Of a stretch of 64,000 nucleotides of DNA, positions 39,716-48,580 are shown one piece after another. A model generated the notes under the pieces. The model was not told where the DNA came from. It saw only the letters and a program-made list of their open reading frames with translations, and searched no databases. A program made the translations under genes and the position numbers. This DNA is from JADJNY01 sp046349615 (GTDB lineage Bacteria > Planctomycetota > UBA1135 > GCA-002686595). Within the stretch, counting starts at the first letter, position 1. The number at the start of each line of letters is the position of its first letter. The DNA lies in NCBI GenBank assembly GCA_046349615.1, contig JAXMBZ010000003.1, forward strand, positions 248,001 through 312,000, read 5' to 3'.

Positions 39716-41142
39716 GGCTCGTCGTCCTCCGCGCCGCTGCGCTCGAGCGCCGCGCGCCACACCTGCACGAGCCCGAGCGCGCGTCCGTCCGCCGGCTGCT
39801 TCACGCGCAGGACGTGCGTGCCCCGCGCGCGCGGCAGCGCCGTCGTGCCGAGCAGGAGCCCCGCGGGCACCGTGCGTTCGCCCGACGCCGTGAAGAGCTC
39901 GGCCGGCGTCGGCGGCGCGCCGGGCGCGGCCTCCGCGTCGATCGCGTTGCGCCACAGGAAGAGCAGCGCGCCGTCGCCGTCGCGACCGAGGGCGACGAGC
40001 TCGCCGAGCGCACGCGGCGCTTCGTCGCCCGCGAGCGCGGCCGCGACCTGCACGCGGAAGCCCGGATCCCCCGCGAGGCGCGCGCAGGAACTCCACGGGT
40101 TCGCGCGCTCGACGCGGCCGACGAGCGCGCCGCCGACGCAGAGCGCGGCGCCCGGCTCGACGCCGTCGCGCGTCCCCGCGAGCACGCGGCGCGCCTCGCG
40201 CAGGATCGATGCGTCACCCGGCGTCGCGGTGCGCGCCGTGGTCCAGCGCATCGCCGCGAACGGGTCGCGAGCGAGCGGTGCGCCGGCCTCGCCGCGCTCG
40301 GCGCGCGCGAGCACCGCGAGCTCGTACGGCTCGGCGCCGTAGTCGAGCTCCGCGCGCACCGCGAAGAGCACCACTCCGTCGACCTCGTACTGCACGAGTT
40401 CGCCGAGACGGAACCCGTCCGCGAGCGTGCCGAGTTCCGCGGGCACTCCGCTCGCGCTGCCGAGCGCCTCGCTCACGCGCACGACGCCGCTCGTGATCGA
40501 GCGGTCCTCGGGCGCGTGGACCGCGAGGAAGAGCCCGGGATCGGCGCGTTCGCGGCGCTCCTTCGCGTCGCTGCCCGTCGACGGGCGCGGCGCGACGCCG
40601 CCGACGACGAGCGCCGCCTTGCGACCGTCGGGCGCGAGCACCTCGGCGCCGACGCGGAACCCCTTCTCCGTGACGAGGCGCAACGTCGCCTCGCCCGCGC
40701 GGTCCTTCGAAAGCGCGTCGATGCGGCCGACGAAGTGGTCGCCGTGCGTGACGGGCGCGTCGAGCTCGACCGGCGCGCCCGGCGCGAACTGGATCGTCAC
40801 GCAGTCCGCGCGCTTCGTGGTGCGCTCGACGACCTGCGCCTGGACCGTGCCGCGCCCGCGCGCGAGCGCCGGGTCGCGCGGCAGCGCATCGGCGGCCTGG
40901 CGCGCGAGCAGCGCGCGGCTCCGTTCCGCGAGCGCGGGCGCGCCGTCCGCGAGCCGCGCTTCCGCCGCGTGCACGCGCGCGCCCTCGAACCAGGCGAACG
41001 GCCGCGCGAGCTCGGCGAGGAAGCGTGATGGGAGCAGCGCGCGTTCGAGCCAGACGTCGACGAGCGTGCCGGGCTCCACCGCAGCGAAGACCAGCACGGA
41101 CAGCACCGCGACGTAGGCAATGCGCGACCGCGACGAGGACAT
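39712..41142 (-). CDS. mreC: Rod-shape-determining protein MreC, long divergent form
   Basis: 476 aa from ATG 41142, with GGAGGGG about 9 bases before it. One N-terminal membrane helix (IAYVAVLSVLVFAAVEPG) is followed by an extracytoplasmic coiled/beta region (GDHFVGRIDALSKDRAGEAT; LCVGGALVGRVERANPW), consistent with MreC, the periplasmic scaffold that activates the PBP2-RodA complex. At 476 aa it is longer than the usual 280-330; two MreC-like beta units seem present (residues about 110-200 and 330-440). Position between mreB and mreD supports the identity more than the sequence does. Confidence 0.75.
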   Translation of the reverse strand: MSSSRSRIAYVAVLSVLVFAAVEPGTLVDVWLERALLPSRFLAELARPFAWFEGARVHAAEARLADGAPALAERSRALLARQAADALPRDPALARGRGTVQAQVVERTTKRADCVTIQFAPGAPVELDAPVTHGDHFVGRIDALSKDRAGEATLRLVTEKGFRVGAEVLAPDGRKAALVVGGVAPRPSTGSDAKERRERADPGLFLAVHAPEDRSITSGVVRVSEALGSASGVPAELGTLADGFRLGELVQYEVDGVVLFAVRAELDYGAEPYELAVLARAERGEAGAPLARDPFAAMRWTTARTATPGDASILREARRVLAGTRDGVEPGAALCVGGALVGRVERANPWSSCARLAGDPGFRVQVAAALAGDEAPRALGELVALGRDGDGALLFLWRNAIDAEAAPGAPPTPAELFTASGERTVPAGLLLGTTALPRARGTHVLRVKQPADGRALGLVQVWRAALERSGAEDDEP

Positions 41143-41229
41143 GGACGGCACCCCTCCGCCGTTCCGACGCGCCGATCTTCCCAGGCGCTCCGCGCGGATT
41201 CCAGCACGACGCGCGCGCGGCGCCGACGA

Positions 41230-42294
41230 TCAGTCGTCCTCGTCCGAGGAGAGGACCTTCGAGAACACGTCGAGCTTGTCGAGGAAGACGCCCGTGCCGC
41301 GCGCGACGGCGGTCAGCGGGTCCTCGGCGACGCGCGCGGGGATCGAGAGCGTCTCGCTGATCGCCTTGTCGATGCCGTGCAGGAGCGCGCCGCCGCCGCA
41401 GAGCGTGACGCCCGAGTCGACGAGGTCGGCCGCGATTTCGGGCGGGGCTTCCTCGAGCACGCCGCGGACGGCCTCGCAGATCAGGCGCACGGGGTGCGAG
41501 AGCGCCTCGCGGATCTCGATCGACGTGACCTCGGCCTGGCGCGGAAGGCCCGTGACGCTGTCGCGGCCCTTCACGACCATCATCAGCTCCTGCTGCATCG
41601 GCCAGGCGGAGCCGATCGTGAGCTTGATCTTCTCCGCCGACTGCTCGCCGATGAGCAGGTTGTGGTGCCGGCGGAGGTGGTTGATGATCGACTCGTCGAG
41701 CTCGTCCCCCGCGATGCGCAGCGAGGTCGAGACGACCATGCCGGCGAGCGCGAGGACCGCGATCTCGGTCGTGCCGCCGCCGATGTCGACGATCAGCGAG
41801 CCGCGCGCCTCGGTCACCGGCAGCTCGACGCCGATGCCGGCCGCCATCGGCTCGTCGATCAGGTAGACGCGCCGCGCGCCCGCGCGTTCGGCGGAGTGGA
41901 TCACGGCGCGGCGCTCGACCGCGGTGATGCCGACGGGCACGGCGATGACGACCTGCGGCTTCACCCACTTGCGGCCCTCGTGGACCTTCGTGATGAAGTA
42001 GCGCAGCATCTTCTCCGTCACGTCGAAGTCGGCGATGACGCCGTTGCGCAGCGGGCGGATCGCCTCGATGTTGCCCGGCGTCTTGCCGAGCATCGCCTTC
42101 GCGGCGTTGCCGACGGCCATGCCGTCGAGCAGCACCTCGCCCGTGTCCTTCTTCACGGCGACGACGCTGGGCTCGTTGAGCACGATCCCGCGGCCGCGCA
42201 CGGACACGAGCGTGTTCGCCGTGCCGAGGTCGATGCCCATGTCGACCGAGAAGCGCCCGACGGCCCATTCCAGCGGCTTGAACACGTTGCTCAT
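41230..42294 (-). CDS. mreB: Actin-like rod-shape protein MreB
   Basis: 354 aa from ATG 42294. MGIDLGTANTLVSVRGRGIV is the phosphate-1 motif, LIVDIGGGTTEIAVLALAG the phosphate-2 motif and TLCGGGALLHGIDKAISETL the adenosine-binding site. It polymerises on the inner face of the membrane and directs lateral wall synthesis by MreC/D, RodA and PBP2, encoded downstream. It is preceded by a promoter candidate (TTGATT-16-TAGACT, about 60 bp upstream) and isolated from the upstream genes by an intrinsic terminator. A possible upstream Met eleven codons earlier adds nothing conserved. Confidence 0.97.
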   Translation of the reverse strand: MSNVFKPLEWAVGRFSVDMGIDLGTANTLVSVRGRGIVLNEPSVVAVKKDTGEVLLDGMAVGNAAKAMLGKTPGNIEAIRPLRNGVIADFDVTEKMLRYFITKVHEGRKWVKPQVVIAVPVGITAVERRAVIHSAERAGARRVYLIDEPMAAGIGVELPVTEARGSLIVDIGGGTTEIAVLALAGMVVSTSLRIAGDELDESIINHLRRHHNLLIGEQSAEKIKLTIGSAWPMQQELMMVVKGRDSVTGLPRQAEVTSIEIREALSHPVRLICEAVRGVLEEAPPEIAADLVDSGVTLCGGGALLHGIDKAISETLSIPARVAEDPLTAVARGTGVFLDKLDVFSKVLSSDEDD

Positions 42295-42354
42295 CGGGGG
42301 GGGCATTTCACGTTCCGCGGGGCTCACGGATCGAGCGCGGAGTCGGCGGGGCGA

Positions 42355-42382
42355 AGTCTACTTCCACCCCACTTCGAATCAA
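42355..42382 (-). promoter_or_regulatory. Predicted promoter of mreB operon
   Basis: Minus-strand TTGATT (42377-42382) and TAGACT (42355-42360) with 16-bp spacing, about 60 bp before the mreB ATG. The spacing equals that of the BMC operon promoter. The leader is about 55 bases long. Confidence 0.5.
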
Positions 42383-42550
42383 GCCACTCGTGTACGTCGG
42401 GGCGCTCCGCGCGTCCCCGCGATCGCGCTCGGATCCACGGTCCTTTCGTCGCAGAACAGGACCTCCCAATTCGGCGCACGCCGCGGGTGCTTCTCGCTCG
42501 TCGCGCGTGCTCCGGCCCGGCGCGCCCCGGACGACGCGCCGCGGCGAGCT

Positions 42551-42590
42551 CGAAAAACACCGCAGCCGGACTCGTCCGAGCCCGGCTGCG
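42551..42590 (-). terminator. Intrinsic terminator after the small membrane-protein gene
   Basis: On the minus strand a 9-bp GC stem (CGCAGCCGG / CCGGCTGCG) encloses a 12-base loop which itself can pair (CTCG-GA-CGAG). It is followed by GTGTTTTTCG. It lies 25 bp beyond the stop of the 75-aa gene and before the mreB promoter, so it separates two minus-strand transcription units. Confidence 0.75.
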
Positions 42591-42615
42591 TGCACCGCTT
42601 GGATTTCGTCCACGC

Positions 42616-42843
42616 TCAGCTGTGCGTGAAGAACATCCCCGAGTTGAAGTGCTCGCCGAGGTACTTGTCCATCAGCACGATCGCCACGACCATCATCACG
42701 GTCGTCCCGATCGTCACGGCGTCGACGAAGCCCATGCCGCCTTCGGCCGGGGCCGCCGCCTGGGCCTTATCTTCGCCGCCGGCGCGCGAGCGGACCTTGC
42801 TGTCGCGCCCCGCCGCCGCACCAGTCGTCCTACGGGCTGCCAT
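42616..42843 (-). CDS. Small single-pass membrane protein of unknown function
   Basis: 75 aa, with AGGAG eight bases before the ATG. The first 35 residues are basic and Ala-rich, then one helix (FVDAVTIGTTVMMVVAIVLM) and a short tail (DKYLGEHFNSGMFFTHS). No family is recognised. It follows the coiled-coil gene by 33 bp on the same strand and is terminated before mreB, so it belongs to the coiled-coil gene's transcript. A shared role with the coiled-coil protein in the envelope is likely but unproven. Confidence 0.6.
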   Translation of the reverse strand: MAARRTTGAAAGRDSKVRSRAGGEDKAQAAAPAEGGMGFVDAVTIGTTVMMVVAIVLMDKYLGEHFNSGMFFTHS

Positions 42844-42876
42844 GATCGCGTCTCCTTGGGTGTTGGGGGGATGGGA

Positions 42877-43734
42877 TCAGAGCTGCGTCGACGCGCTGTC
42901 ACCCTGACGGATGGTCGCGCCCTCGACGACGTTGAGGAGGATGGCGGAGCACATCGAGTCGTGGACGAACTCGACGCGCGCGGTGCCCTTGAACTTGTTG
43001 CCCTCGTAGAGCTGGAAGGTGAAGCCGCGCGTGACGCCGTCGGCCTTGCCCTTGTTGATCGAGATCAGGCCCGGCTTGACGTCCATCGACACCGCGAGGA
43101 CCTTGCCGTCGATCTTCGGGAGCGACATGACCTGCTCGAGCGTCGCGCCGGTGTAGGCCTGGAGCGCGGCGAGGTCGGTCTCGACCTTCTTCTTCTCCTT
43201 GCCGAGCGACGTCTTGTCCTTCTCGAGGTCGGCGATCATCGCTTCCTTCTTCGCGATGTCGGTCTGAGCGTCACCGAGCTGCTTCTCGGCTTCCATCTGC
43301 TTCGACTCGGCGGCCATCTTGGCGGCCTGAGCTTCGTTCATCGCCTGGACGGCCTTGTCCTTGTCGCTCTGGAGCTTCGCGTTCGCGTCGACGACCGACT
43401 GGTGCGTCGCGCTGAGCTTGTTGAAGTCGCTCGACCACTTCGCGAGGTTGTCGTTCTTCTCCTTGAGCTCGTCCTTCGTGCGGCGGAGCTCGGCGTCGAG
43501 GCCGTCCTTCTCCGAGCGGAGCGTGTTCTTCTCGGTCTCGAGCTGACCCTTCTGCGAGTTCGCCGTCGCGAGCTCCTTCTTGAGGCCGTCGACGGAGCTC
43601 TCGAGCTGCGTCTTCACGCTGTCGTGCTTCTGCTTCCAGTCCGAGTTCTCGTTGAGCGCGTGGACGGCCCAACCGCAGAAGAGACCAGCCAAGAGCAGGT
43701 TGACGAACGCCAGAATCTTGCCGAGGGAGCTCAT
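42877..43734 (-). CDS. Membrane-anchored coiled-coil protein
   Basis: 285 aa from ATG 43734. A membrane anchor (ILAFVNLLLAGLFCGWAVHA) is followed by a long coiled coil (residues about 30-185, e.g. LKKELATANSQKGQLETEKN and KKEAMIADLEKDKTSLGKEK). The final 90-residue globular domain (GKVLAVSMDVKPGLISINKG, VEFVHDSMCSAILLNVVEGA) looks like a small beta barrel. It lies upstream of the mre cluster and a small membrane protein. Topology resembles MreC (anchor, coil, beta domain), though it is not MreC. The lysine/glutamate-rich codon use differs from the Ala/Arg-rich neighbours, because of the coil. A 160-base leader is predicted. Confidence 0.7.
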   Translation of the reverse strand: MSSLGKILAFVNLLLAGLFCGWAVHALNENSDWKQKHDSVKTQLESSVDGLKKELATANSQKGQLETEKNTLRSEKDGLDAELRRTKDELKEKNDNLAKWSSDFNKLSATHQSVVDANAKLQSDKDKAVQAMNEAQAAKMAAESKQMEAEKQLGDAQTDIAKKEAMIADLEKDKTSLGKEKKKVETDLAALQAYTGATLEQVMSLPKIDGKVLAVSMDVKPGLISINKGKADGVTRGFTFQLYEGNKFKGTARVEFVHDSMCSAILLNVVEGATIRQGDSASTQL

Positions 43735-43903
43735 GTACGTCTTGGGGGGGGCGAGGGGCGCGCGGGGAGCGGCCCGACGGGGGATCCTTGGGGGCGTGCG
43801 CTCCGCGGTGAGGAGCGCCCGAGGGAGTCGAACTCGTGGGTCCGTTCGAGGTCGCGAGCCGAGGGGAGGCGCGCGGCGCGGAGCGGACAGAACGTGGGGC
43901 GGG

Positions 43904-43932
43904 AGTCTATCGGGGGTGCCGGAGAGCTTCAA
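43904..43932 (-). promoter_or_regulatory. Predicted promoter of the coiled-coil gene
   Basis: Minus-strand TTGAAG (43927-43932) and TAGACT (43904-43909) with 17-bp spacing. From here the leader to ATG 43734 is about 160 bases, long for this window, leaving room for leader regulation. No riboswitch or hairpin was identified in it. Confidence 0.45.
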
Positions 43933-43976
43933 GCTCGGCCGGCGGCTCCCACCCCGGGTGCGCGGCCTCTACCGGG

Positions 43977-45878
43977 TCAGGACGGGACGGTAACCGCCCG
44001 GCGCCGGGGGAACCCGGCGAGCCCGAGCGCAAGCCCGATCCATAGAAGGAGGAAGGCGCGCTCCAGGCGGACGAACGGCGTGCGCTCGGCGGGGTCGGCG
44101 GGCACGGGGATCTCGGCCGCGAGCGTCCCGCGCACCATCCGATCCTTCCCCCCCACGACGAGGCGCGCCCGCTCCCTGCCGTCGGGGCCGAACACGGAGC
44201 TGATGCCCGCGTTCGTCGCGCGGACGATCGAGCGGCCGGTGGCGATCGCGGCGAGGCGGGTGAACGCGAGCATCTGGTCGTACTCGAAGCTCTCCTCGTA
44301 CCAGGCCTCGTTGCTGCACACGAGGTGGAGGTCGACGCCTTCGTTCGTCCGCAGCGGCCGCGTGTAGACGTCCTCGAACGCGTTGTCGAAGCAGACCGAG
44401 ATCCCGAGCCGCCACGCGCCGCCGCCGCGCTCGGACGGCCGCGGACAGACGAGCACGTTGGGCTCGTCCTGCGCCGCGAAGTCGGGGATGTAGCCCGCGA
44501 GGTCGTCGGCGAGCGAGCGGACGATCTCCAGCCGCTCGAGCCCGCACATCGTCTCGCCGCCGGGCACGAGGTGGGCCTTGCTGGTCCACCCGACGCGCTC
44601 GCCGCGCGCGTCCCAGAGGACCACCGCGTTCCAGCGCCGGATGACGCCGTCCTGGAGCGCGAAGAAGTCGCTGCCCGTCAGGAACGCCGTCCCCGGCGGG
44701 AGGAGGCGCTCCCCTCCGTCGCGGCCGAACAGCGCGCCGCCGACCGCGCGCACCTCGTTGCCGCGGAGGAGCTCGAGCTCGGCGCGGCCCACCTCGAACG
44801 CGGCCCAGGGCTGCGTCCGAGCGCCCGCCGCGATCGCGGCCTCGAGCCCCTCGTCGGCGAGCGAGAACGGGAACATCGCCTCCCCCCACGCGACGAGGTC
44901 GGGCGCGGGCTCGCCGCGCGCCGCGAGCTGGTCGAGCCCCTGCTTCGTCAGCGCGCACGACTCCTCGAAGAGCTCGCGCGCGGACGGCGGACGCATCTTG
45001 CGCTGCTGCTCGAACGCGGGCTGGACGAGGAGCACGCGCGGACCGGGCACCGTCGCGGGCGCGTGCGTCGCGAGCCCGAGCACGACGGCGAGCGCGAGGA
45101 GCAACGCGCCCGGGACGAGCGCGAGGAAGGAGCGCGCTCCCGGCGACGGCGCGCGCGCGCCCCCGGCGTCGACGGCCGCGCCGCGCGCCGCGATCACCGT
45201 CGCGACGCCGCCGGCGACCGCGGCGAGCACGAACGAGAGCCCGCCCGTGCCCCACACGCGCGCGGAGTTCGCGAGGAGCTCGACGTGGCTCGCGTGGTGG
45301 CCGAGGCGCAGCCATCCGAAGCCGAACGGCGGCTCGACGACGTAGCGCAGCGTCTCGAGCCCGGTCCACGCCGCCGCGGTCGCGAGCCAGAGCGGCGCGC
45401 GCGGCGCGATCCGCCGCAGGAGGACGCCCGCGAGCGCCATGTAGAGGCCGGGCACGATCGCGACGACGAGGAGCGTGATCCAGAGCACCTTCGTCGTCCA
45501 GAAACAGGCCGCGGAGAGCCCGACGCCCGCGCACAGCCACTCGACCCAGAACGCGCGCCGCCCCGGGTGGCGCGCGCCGAGCGCCCACGGCACGAGCGCG
45601 AGCGTCGCGAGGACGACGCTCCCGTCCGCGAACACGAGCCCCGGCGTCGCGACGACGAGCAGCGTCCACGCGAGGCCGACGAGCGCGAGCCGCGGGAGCG
45701 GCGCGAGGTCCGCCAGCGCTCCGTCCCCACCGCGCGACGCCCCGCCGCCGTGCGCCGGACCGCTTTCGCGCGACGCTCCGCTGCCGTGCGCCGAACCGCT
45801 TTCTTGCGACGTTCCGTTCTCGGGGGCCCCGCCGCGCTCGGAGGACGCGCGTGCCTCGTGCGGAGCCGGCGGCGTCAT
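43977..45878 (-). CDS. lnt: Apolipoprotein N-acyltransferase Lnt
   Basis: 633 aa. A Ser/Gly/Ala-rich N-terminus of about 45 residues is followed by some six membrane helices and a nitrilase-like domain. The catalytic set is recognisable: Glu in LVAWGEAMFPFSL, Lys in TSKAHLVPGGETMCG and Cys in LGISVCFDNAFEDV. FGFGWLRLGHH is the membrane-domain motif of Lnt. It adds the third acyl chain to lipoproteins on the outer face of the inner membrane, in accord with lipoproteins in this window (the DUF4382 protein and the RND adaptor). It begins inside the moeA stop (ATGA). At 633 aa it is longer than the usual 510, due mostly to the N-terminal and central loops. Confidence 0.9.
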   Translation of the reverse strand: MTPPAPHEARASSERGGAPENGTSQESGSAHGSGASRESGPAHGGGASRGGDGALADLAPLPRLALVGLAWTLLVVATPGLVFADGSVVLATLALVPWALGARHPGRRAFWVEWLCAGVGLSAACFWTTKVLWITLLVVAIVPGLYMALAGVLLRRIAPRAPLWLATAAAWTGLETLRYVVEPPFGFGWLRLGHHASHVELLANSARVWGTGGLSFVLAAVAGGVATVIAARGAAVDAGGARAPSPGARSFLALVPGALLLALAVVLGLATHAPATVPGPRVLLVQPAFEQQRKMRPPSARELFEESCALTKQGLDQLAARGEPAPDLVAWGEAMFPFSLADEGLEAAIAAGARTQPWAAFEVGRAELELLRGNEVRAVGGALFGRDGGERLLPPGTAFLTGSDFFALQDGVIRRWNAVVLWDARGERVGWTSKAHLVPGGETMCGLERLEIVRSLADDLAGYIPDFAAQDEPNVLVCPRPSERGGGAWRLGISVCFDNAFEDVYTRPLRTNEGVDLHLVCSNEAWYEESFEYDQMLAFTRLAAIATGRSIVRATNAGISSVFGPDGRERARLVVGGKDRMVRGTLAAEIPVPADPAERTPFVRLERAFLLLWIGLALGLAGFPRRRAVTVPS

Positions 45879-47110
45879 GCTCCGTCCCCGAGCGGCCGGT
45901 ACCGCGCGAGCTCGCCCGTCCGGAGCACGGCCCCGGCCTCGACGACCGCGAGCCCCTGCGCGAGCGTCAACCCGACGATGTCCGCCGAGCTCCGCCAGCG
46001 CAGCGGCTCGAGCTCGTCGACGCCGTCCGCGCCCGCGCGCACGCGGACCGGGAGGTTCTGCTGCCGCGGGTTCTCGCTCGTCGGCGCCCCGAGCCAGCGT
46101 CCGATACGAAGGCGCGCCGCGGTCTCGTCCTCCGCGCCCTCGAGGCGCGCGAGCGCGGGCCGCACGAAGACCTCGAACCCGATCAGGCACGACACGGGGT
46201 TCCCGGGCAGCGCGAAGACCGGCACGGGCCCGCGCATCCCGAACCAGAGCGGTTTTCCGGGCTTGATCGCGACCTTGTGGAAGACGGGTTCGACGCCGAG
46301 GCGCTCGAGCACCGCTCCCACGAGGTCGTAGCGCCCCATGCTGACGCCGCCCGTCGTGATCACGACGTCGCTCGCCTCGAAGGCGCGGCCGATGCGCTCC
46401 GCGAGCGCGCGCTCGTCGTCGCGGACGACGCCGAGGTTCGTGACGACGGCGTGCGCACGGCGCGCGCGCGCGGCGAGGTAGCGCGTGTTCCCCTCGCGGA
46501 TCTCGCCGGGCCCGGGGCGGACGGACGGCTCGACGAGCTCGTCGCCCGTCGTCAGGAGCGTCACCCGCGGCCGCGCGAAGACGGGCACCGGCTCGCACCC
46601 GACCGACGCGAGCACCGCGAGGTCGATCGGCGAGAGCCGCCGTCCCGCGCGGAGCACGACCGCGCCCTCGCGCAGGTCCTCGCCGCGGTGGCAGACGTTC
46701 TGTCCGGGCTGCGCGCCGCCGTCGAGGAGCACGCGCTCCCCCTCGCGCCGGCTGCGCTCGACCATCACGACCGCGTCGCAGTCGCGCGGGACCTCGGCGC
46801 CGGTGTAGAGCTCGATGCACGCGCCCGGCGGCACGGCGCCCGTGAACGGCGCGCCCGCGCGCGACTCGCCGACGAGCCGGAGCGCGACGGAGCCCGGAGC
46901 GCCGACGAAATCGGCCGAGCGGACTGCGAACCCGTCCATCGCGCTCTTCTCGAACGGCGGGAGGTCGAGGTCGGACGCGACGTCCCGCGCGAGCACGCGT
47001 CCGTCCGCCTCCGCGATCGGTACGAGCTCGGTTCGAAGGGTCGCGGGCGCAGGACAGTCGCGCCCGACGCGCCGTAGAATCTGAAGAATGGCTTCGTCGG
47101 GTGTGCGCAT
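45875..47110 (-). CDS. moeA: Molybdopterin molybdenumtransferase MoeA
   Basis: 411 aa, normal length. MoeA inserts molybdate into adenylated molybdopterin in the last step of molybdenum-cofactor synthesis. Signatures are PPFEKSAMDGFAVRSADFV near 51, LLTTGDELVEP near 184, GNTRYLAARARRAHA, ITTGGVSMGRYDLVGAVLER, and KVAIKPGKPLWFG with VPVFALPGNPVSCLIGFEVF. TAGACT lies 12 bases upstream, so the leader is only about five bases. The following lnt is translationally coupled though functionally unrelated. The molybdoenzymes it serves are not in the window. Confidence 0.95.
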   Translation of the reverse strand: MRTPDEAILQILRRVGRDCPAPATLRTELVPIAEADGRVLARDVASDLDLPPFEKSAMDGFAVRSADFVGAPGSVALRLVGESRAGAPFTGAVPPGACIELYTGAEVPRDCDAVVMVERSRREGERVLLDGGAQPGQNVCHRGEDLREGAVVLRAGRRLSPIDLAVLASVGCEPVPVFARPRVTLLTTGDELVEPSVRPGPGEIREGNTRYLAARARRAHAVVTNLGVVRDDERALAERIGRAFEASDVVITTGGVSMGRYDLVGAVLERLGVEPVFHKVAIKPGKPLWFGMRGPVPVFALPGNPVSCLIGFEVFVRPALARLEGAEDETAARLRIGRWLGAPTSENPRQQNLPVRVRAGADGVDELEPLRWRSSADIVGLTLAQGLAVVEAGAVLRTGELARYRPLGDGA

Positions 47111-47122
47111 CGCCGCGGCGAG

Positions 47123-47128
47123 AGTCTA
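47123..47128 (-). promoter_or_regulatory. -10-like TAGACT near moeA start
   Basis: Minus-strand TAGACT (context GCTAGACTCTC) ends 12 bases before ATG 47110. The gap to the divergent RND adaptor is only 90 bp, so this region must also hold that gene's promoter. No convincing -35 is visible for either gene. Confidence 0.38.
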
Positions 47129-47200
47129 GCGACCGAGTCGCCTCCGTTCCCCACCCCCGGCGTGCGTCCGCCCCAGCGCGCGCCCCGCATCGAGTCCCCC

Positions 47201-48577
47201 ATGAGCGCGTCCCCCCGCGGAGCCTCCGCTCTGCTCGTCCTCGTCGCCTCCCTCCTCCCGCTGTCGAGCGCATGCAGCGGCAGCGACCCCGCAGCCGCGA
47301 CCAAGAAGGAGGACCAGGGCCTCAAGAAGCGCGAGCCGACCCGCGTCCGCGTCGCGAAGGTCGAGAAGCGCGCGATGAACCGCGTCCTCTCGACGACGAC
47401 GACGGTCGAGTCCGAGAAGGAGGTCAAGCTCGTCCCGCGCGCGAGCGGCATGGTCGTGCAGGTCCTCGTCGAGGAGGGCAGCATCGTCGCGGAAGGCGCG
47501 GTCCTCGCCACGCTGGACGCGCGCGACAAGGAGGCCCAGATCGCCGAGGCCGCCGTGTCCGTCCGCGAGGCCGAGGACGCGATCCAGAAGGCCGCGATCG
47601 CCGAGCGCGAGGCCGCGGCGCGCGTCGAAGGCTCGCGCCTCGCGATGGAGCAGGCCACGAAGGACTACGAGCGCAACGAGAAGGCGAACCTGATCTCGCA
47701 GGCCGCGCTCGACGGGCTGCGCCTCGCACGCGACACGAAGACCTCGGAGCACGAATCCGCGCGGCTCGCGCTCGAGCGCAGCGTGGTCGACTCGAAAGCG
47801 GCGGCGACCGCGCTCGAGAAGGCGAAGCTCGCGAAGGCGGCGCGCGAGCTCGAGTTCTCCTACACGCGCATCACGGCCCCGTTCTCGGGCGTGATCGCGG
47901 AACGCTCCGTCAAGGTCGGCGACTCGGTCGGCGGCGCCGCGCCGGTCTTCGTGCTGACGGACATCCAGAACCTGCGGGCGGTGCTGCACCGTCCGCAGCG
48001 CGAGTTCGACCTCTTCCTCACGGGGATGAGCAAGCGCTCCGACGGTGCGACGGACGCGCTCGAGATCCGCGCCGCCGCCGAAGCGCTCCCCGGGGCCGTC
48101 TTCCACGGCGAGCTCCTGCGCGTGAGCCCCTCGATCGAGGCGAACTCGGGCTCGTTCCGCGTCACGGTCCGCCTGGACTCGACCGCGGTCGGAGCGCCCG
48201 AGAAACGCCTCCTCCCCGGCATGCTCGTGCGCGTCGAGATCGTGACGGACCGCCATCCCGACGCGCTCGCCGTGCCGAAGCGCGCGCTGCGCCGCGAGGG
48301 CGACGCGAGCCTGCTGTTCGTCGCGCGCGAAGGCCGCGCTCGGCGCGTCGAGGTCGAGGAAGGCTACTCCGACGACCAGCTCGTCGAGGTGTTCCCGCGC
48401 GATGGAGTGCTCGCGGCGGACGAGCTCGTGATCGTCGTCGGCAACCGCGAGCTCGAGGACGGCGGCGAGATCGAGCTCGAGGACCCCGCGAAGCCCGCGG
48501 CCCCCGCCTCCTCGGCACCGCCCGCCGCGGACTCGACGCCGGCCGCTTCGACGACTCCCCCGGCGAAGCAGGGCTGA
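47201..48577 (+). CDS. RND efflux periplasmic adaptor lipoprotein
   Basis: 458 aa. The signal peptide ends in a lipobox-like LSSAC (residues about 20-25: SLLPLSSACSGSD), so it is probably a lipoprotein. After that come the split lipoyl/barrel-sandwich region (EKEVKLVPRASGMVVQVLVE ... SYTRITAPFSGVIAERSVK), a helical hairpin in between, and the beta-barrel (LPGMLVRVEIVTD). The C-terminal 30 residues are Ala/Pro/Ser rich. It links a cytoplasmic-membrane RND pump to an outer-membrane channel. It is followed by two RND permease genes with gaps of 3 bp and a 4-bp overlap. No TolC-like gene is nearby. Confidence 0.9.
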   Translation: MSASPRGASALLVLVASLLPLSSACSGSDPAAATKKEDQGLKKREPTRVRVAKVEKRAMNRVLSTTTTVESEKEVKLVPRASGMVVQVLVEEGSIVAEGAVLATLDARDKEAQIAEAAVSVREAEDAIQKAAIAEREAAARVEGSRLAMEQATKDYERNEKANLISQAALDGLRLARDTKTSEHESARLALERSVVDSKAAATALEKAKLAKAARELEFSYTRITAPFSGVIAERSVKVGDSVGGAAPVFVLTDIQNLRAVLHRPQREFDLFLTGMSKRSDGATDALEIRAAAEALPGAVFHGELLRVSPSIEANSGSFRVTVRLDSTAVGAPEKRLLPGMLVRVEIVTDRHPDALAVPKRALRREGDASLLFVAREGRARRVEVEEGYSDDQLVEVFPRDGVLAADELVIVVGNRELEDGGEIELEDPAKPAAPASSAPPAADSTPAASTTPPAKQG

Positions 48578-48580
48578 TCC

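Noticed and set aside
42370..42382. ttcgaatc near the mreB promoter as the T-loop of a tRNA gene.
   Set aside because: No acceptor stem or anticodon arm can be drawn around it; it forms part of the promoter region.
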